DNA of 45,542 bases from Poteriospumella lacustris (lineage: Eukaryota; Sar; Chrysophyceae; Chromulinales; Dinobryaceae): the NCBI GenBank assembly GCA_008000375.1, contig SMOI01000257.1:1-45542 (forward strand). Direction: 5' to 3'. A program made the translations under genes and the position numbers. Positions 44,501 to 45,542 of the stretch are shown here, piece by piece. Under the pieces are notes generated by a model. That model did no database searches. It was not told where the DNA came from and saw only the letters and a program-made list of their open reading frames with translations. Position 1 is the first letter of the stretch. Every line of letters begins with the position of its first letter.

Positions 44501-45542
44501 GTTGTGCCGACGGCGTGGAAAATGGCTGACACGACGGTTGAGACGTTGGCTGACGAGATGGTTGAGAGGAGGGTTGGGTGGTTGGTTGTCTAGAAGGTTG
44601 ACGAGATGGCTGGCATGACGGTTGGCCTGTTGGTTGCCTCGTCGGCTGCAGCGATGGCTGTGCAGATGGCTGCATCGATGGCTGTGTAGATGGTTGCATT
44701 GATGGTTGTGCTGACGGTTGACATGACGGCTGCTCCGAAGGTTGAATCGACGGTTGGCCCGTCGGTTGCATTGATGGCTGCCGCGACGGCTGTGTAGAAG
44801 GTTGCCTTGATGGTTGACGTGAGGGTTGGCCCGTTGGTTGACGCGTCGGCTGCGCAGATGGTTGTGTCGACGGCCGCCCTGACGGCTGCGCGGATGGTTG
44901 TGACGTGGGGAGTCTAGAAGGCTGCCCACTCGGTTGGTTCGATGGTTGTGAGGCGGGCTGTCTTGAAGGTTGTGAGGAGGGTTTGCTACTCGGTTGTCTG
45001 GACGGCTGACGGGACGGCTGACGAGACGGCTGACTTGTTGGTTTCATTGATGGCTGTGATGACGGTTTGCGCGATGGTTGCATTGATGGTTGGTTCGTAG
45101 GCTTGGAGGACGGCTGGCACGACGGTTGAGACGTCGGCCGACGAGAAGGTTGAGCAGAGGGTTTGCTTGTTGGTTGTCTAGACGGTTGACGGGACGGTTG
45201 AATCGACGGCTGACGCGTTGGTTGGGACGAAGGTTGACGCGATGGCTGGCATGACGGTTGCATTGATGGTTGGCGCGATGGTTGGGATGACGGTTGTCTT
45301 GATGGTTGGCGGGATGGCTGGGACGACGGCTGACGTGAAGGCTGACGTGATGGTTGTGTAGAAGGCTTCGTAAAAGGTTGTCGCGAGGGCTGTGCGGTTG
45401 GCTGTCTGGATGGCTGTCTCGTTGGTTGACGTGATGGCTGTGATGAAGGTTGACGCGATGGTTGCGAGGTTGGCTGCGTCGGCTGATACGTCGGCTGACT
45501 GGTTGGTGAAGTCGGCTGCGTCGTTGGCTGTGACGAGGGAAA
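38544..45542 (-). CDS. giant Pro-Ser/Thr-x-Gln repeat protein with seven-pass membrane domain (5' partial)
   Basis: The frame is open from the window end at 45542 to the TAG at 38544-38546, 2,332 residues; the N-terminus lies outside the window. From 45542 to about 42000 it is an almost pure array of four-residue PSxQ/PTxQ units (12 nt), a presumed extended, glycosylated extracellular stalk. Then comes an Asn- and Cys-rich globular region (about 41960-41150), with many NxS/T sites and Cys pairs ([25 protein letters not shown]), and seven hydrophobic segments near 41130-41060, 40755-40680, 40430-40340, 39935-39865, 39835-39735, 39465-39395 and 39370-39310. The loop after the second has YPEDDGSC and further Cys residues, as in stramenopile surface proteins of this class. 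A cytoplasmic tail of about 240 residues ends the protein and contains a 7-residue repeat (GSVDINE). It is probably a surface adhesion or sensory protein; no catalytic domain is seen. Confidence 0.9.
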   Translation of the reverse strand, partial: FPSSQPTTQPTSPTSQPTYQPTQPTSQPSRQPSSQPSRQPTRQPSRQPTAQPSRQPFTKPSTQPSRQPSRQPSSQPSRQPSRQPSSQPSRQPSMQPSCQPSRQPSSQPTRQPSIQPSRQPSRQPTSKPSAQPSRRPTSQPSCQPSSKPTNQPSMQPSRKPSSQPSMKPTSQPSRQPSRQPSRQPSSKPSSQPSRQPASQPSNQPSGQPSRLPTSQPSAQPSGRPSTQPSAQPTRQPTGQPSRQPSRQPSTQPSRQPSMQPTGQPSIQPSEQPSCQPSAQPSMQPSTQPSMQPSAQPSLQPTRQPTGQPSCQPSRQPSRQPTTQPSSQPSRQPTSQPSCQPFSTPSAQPSNQPTGQPSRQPTSQPSAQPSRQPTRQPSAQPTRQPSAQPSLQPSRQPSSQPSAKPTGQPSSQPSCQPSRQPTVRPSSQPSRQPSRQPSSQPSRQPSCQPSRQPSGQPTTQPSSQPSRQPTSQPSCQPFSKPSAQPSNQPTGQPSGQPTAQPSAQPSRQPTRQPSAQPTHHPSAQPSLQPSRQPYSQPSSQPSSQPSSQPSCQPSRQPTRQPSAQPSRQPTAQPSLQPSRQPSSQPSSQPTRQPSSQPSSQPSCQPSRQPTVRPSSQPSTTPTKQPTSRPSSHPSTLPSSHPSRPPFSMPSGQPSSHPSPRPSRQPTSQPSAQPSRQPTRQPSAQPSRQPTVQPSLQPSRQPSSQPSSQPTSQPSSQPSWQPSAQPSLQPSSQPTHQPSSQPSCQPSRQPMAKPSGQPSRQPSCQPSHQPSCKPSIQPSRQPSGQPTAKPSSHPSRQPTSQPSCQPFSMPTAQPSNQPTGQPSRQPTSRPSTQPSRQPTSQPSIQPSRQPTMHPSTQPSLRPSGQPTSQPTCQPGAQPSAQPSAQPTCQPSRQPSTQPSTQPSTEPSSQPSVLPSTPPSAQPSVQPTTTPSRIPTAQPSKQPTSEPSSLPSTMPSMSPSDQPTSEPTAQPTTKPSRQPSGRPSVVPSSSPSAEPSLRATMQPTGAPSSTPTLQPSSQPSMRPTMEPTSQPSSFPSVPPSTTPTLQPSSQPSMRPTMEPTSQPSSFPSVPPSTTPTLQPSSQPSMRPTMEPTSQPSSFPSVPPSTTPTLQPSSQPSMRPTMEPTSQPSSLPSVPPSTTPTLQPSSQPSTEPTSQPSLRPLAQPSTRPSSPPSSQPSSLPSHRPPSVSMTRIPTSPPTFLANPDRVVSDVLDNSLQRIPLNSSKPVSTTTYSDGATKVAVSLVRPSNDTNNATSANLSIALPESSTTITISTGGLSSNTVGLVVTTVELGSGTVRFNTSGNASTVALPAPQLVSSVVIVQVKKVYSNGTSSSSTVPYFEANMAVTGGASRATVLAHNCTVGVAQTVSVYCADTAVRLNLTCSGRAAAAVRRQCPVSRAVCSVVDLTDNRIVSNDFCRTVDLGSSVVCQCGGSGVNGSALASTGRVSVGLFRTYGTGSLTVAFGSTLSASAVAEKSVMMFVLFGTVWSTGLCLLALSWQRGTCSNGLSLWSKRKVSVSPPSTEVIDVEADKARPSVQFSVKALLLAMLPPFFQHRQAATSAWWQRRWVRVLMARHPYARLLRHVVHGAFTEDVAEGAAEAKEAILDVVYVLTALTMACFVLAVLFDFQYPEDDGSCALQTTEASCVSGKMLLDPLQSQCLWQPRSVSTNDVVLRQIVHGQVVGTTSITTADDTASAAVDCVFNGSNNSTMAFLLSFIITSVFANLLRHFLDWCFVVLTAHEQSTDKAVDHEEDEKREETRPRQYSAAAVRQFRLRMQPSGVGRATRWHVDTNNVHEPQEVVLNALEVLRRAPLAPSANSTKSSRRSDEADAAVAKLRLALAEVLGSTGDRPDERHTYFLGLYRAFPEVVTLRHVRVRQVLVVLALLACNGGSLYYIIGQAAVRGFNWQASFLRIALFEWLSEVVLLQSLEVWLFDYGLCWLVRREVETAVQRIVTAADQADTSQAWSFSSSSSSSSSQGMSRRRPELVQLSRMSQLVHHQLSSRATGLADRSAYRRHVLRLLSRGSLERWETVVSFVATLFLALLVYVFSLAVDAQQQALTPMIVLGTIAIVVALVVAVRHLHHRWTAPAHASATVTPSPACDTADRICHYDRPLASTVDLAETGLMGSSMDSVHRGERCTQPVLDTADHDGLSFQLSVSSADHSDAVATGGDTRVQGYYRGGADEIDDGTAPDYPLHLAALSPLAAAVYRSTSKGLSPYSLGDSFMGVDDSDASVDIGEGSVDIGEGSVDINEGSVDINEGSVDINEGSVDASSVVSDRIVRVAARTTVSEAAVSGINFTGSSSLSFGDLFMDGNDGEASEDDATVLSFRFGSSSP
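38749..38853. repeat. 21-bp tandem repeat encoding an acidic heptapeptide
   Basis: Five contiguous 21-bp units in phase with the codons. On the minus strand they encode repeats of SVDINEG or SVDIGEG in the cytoplasmic tail of the giant protein. Units differ by single bases, so the array is young or homogenised. Confidence 0.95.
42097..42530. repeat. 96-bp tandem repeat array inside the Pro-Ser repeat gene
   Basis: Units beginning GTTGGCTCCATAG start at 42181, 42277, 42373 and 42469, exactly 96 bp apart and nearly identical; a shorter, more diverged unit starts near 42097. On the minus strand each encodes 32 residues that include [20 protein letters not shown]. The array is in frame and is a higher-order multiple (8 x 12 nt) of the basic unit. 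Confidence 0.95.
43100..44640. repeat. higher-order duplications of about 0.4 kb in the Pro-Ser array
   Basis: Blocks containing AAAATGGCTGACACGA, then GACGTTGGCTGACGAGATGG and GAGGAGGGTTGGGTGGTTGG, recur at 44111 and 44519 (408 bp apart, 34 x 12 nt) and, more diverged, near 43128. They mark the rare PFSxPS interruptions of the PSxQ pattern ([30 protein letters not shown]), showing that long segments were copied as units. Confidence 0.75.

Noticed and set aside
1-45542. CRISPR arrays, tRNA, rRNA and spliceosomal RNA genes
   Set aside because: A reading for tRNA B-box-like sequence, known snRNA signatures and direct repeats with regular unique spacers found none; the tandem repeats present are coding or simple-sequence repeats.

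Overview
The window is nuclear DNA from a eukaryote. Coding regions are interrupted by short GT-AG introns (about 59 to 104 bp), all three standard stop codons are used, and the recognisable genes are eukaryotic: an Arf-like GTPase, ribosomal P2, SKI2, cytochrome b5, NDUFAF5, MRS2, ALG14, TMEM184, a SETD9-like protein and an LRRC9-like protein. A giant Pro-Ser/Thr-x-Gln repeat protein on a multi-pass membrane domain is typical of stramenopiles and some other algae or protists. LRRC9-like and FAM227-like genes suggest a cell with motile cilia. I infer a protist, possibly a stramenopile; the species is not identifiable from this window.

Layout. 0-9.8 kb: a five-exon coiled-coil protein (+), an Arf-like GTPase fused to a second domain (+), an MFS transporter (+), an orphan multi-pass membrane protein (+), a SETD9-like protein (-) and a ribosomal P2-like protein with an unusual tail (-). 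9.8-14.07 kb: a 4.2 kb stretch without a convincing gene, purine-rich and T-poor on the + strand, holding a perfect 19-bp hairpin. 14-27.8 kb: a compact housekeeping block with TMEM184 (-), SKI2 (+, with an apparent frameshift near its 3' end), cytochrome b5 (+), NDUFAF5 (-), MRS2 (+), ALG14 (-) and a possible organelle-targeted protein (+). 28.2-37.0 kb: an LRRC9-like gene (+), a 2.3 kb T-poor spacer, a SnoaL-like protein (-) and a FAM227-like protein (+). 37.0-38.5 kb: a T-poor spacer with a degenerate duplication of about 0.52 kb. 38.5 kb to the window end: the giant repeat protein (-), whose N-terminus lies outside the window.

Most genes form divergent or convergent pairs with 0.15 to 0.6 kb between them, so several short spacers are probably shared promoters (TMEM184/SKI2, NDUFAF5/MRS2, ALG14/26.3 kb gene, SnoaL-like/FAM227-like). 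There is no obvious single pathway. Themes are RNA decay and translation (SKI2, P2), organelle function (NDUFAF5, MRS2), ER functions (ALG14, cytochrome b5), and cilium-associated or surface proteins. The most unusual items are the Arf-like GTPase with Cys in place of the catalytic Gln and a bacterial-type C-terminal domain, the P2 protein without the usual acidic tail, and the seven-pass Pro-Ser repeat protein with several nested tandem repeats.

Exon junctions were inferred by hand from splice signals, reading-frame phase and family similarity remembered without a database. No search was run.
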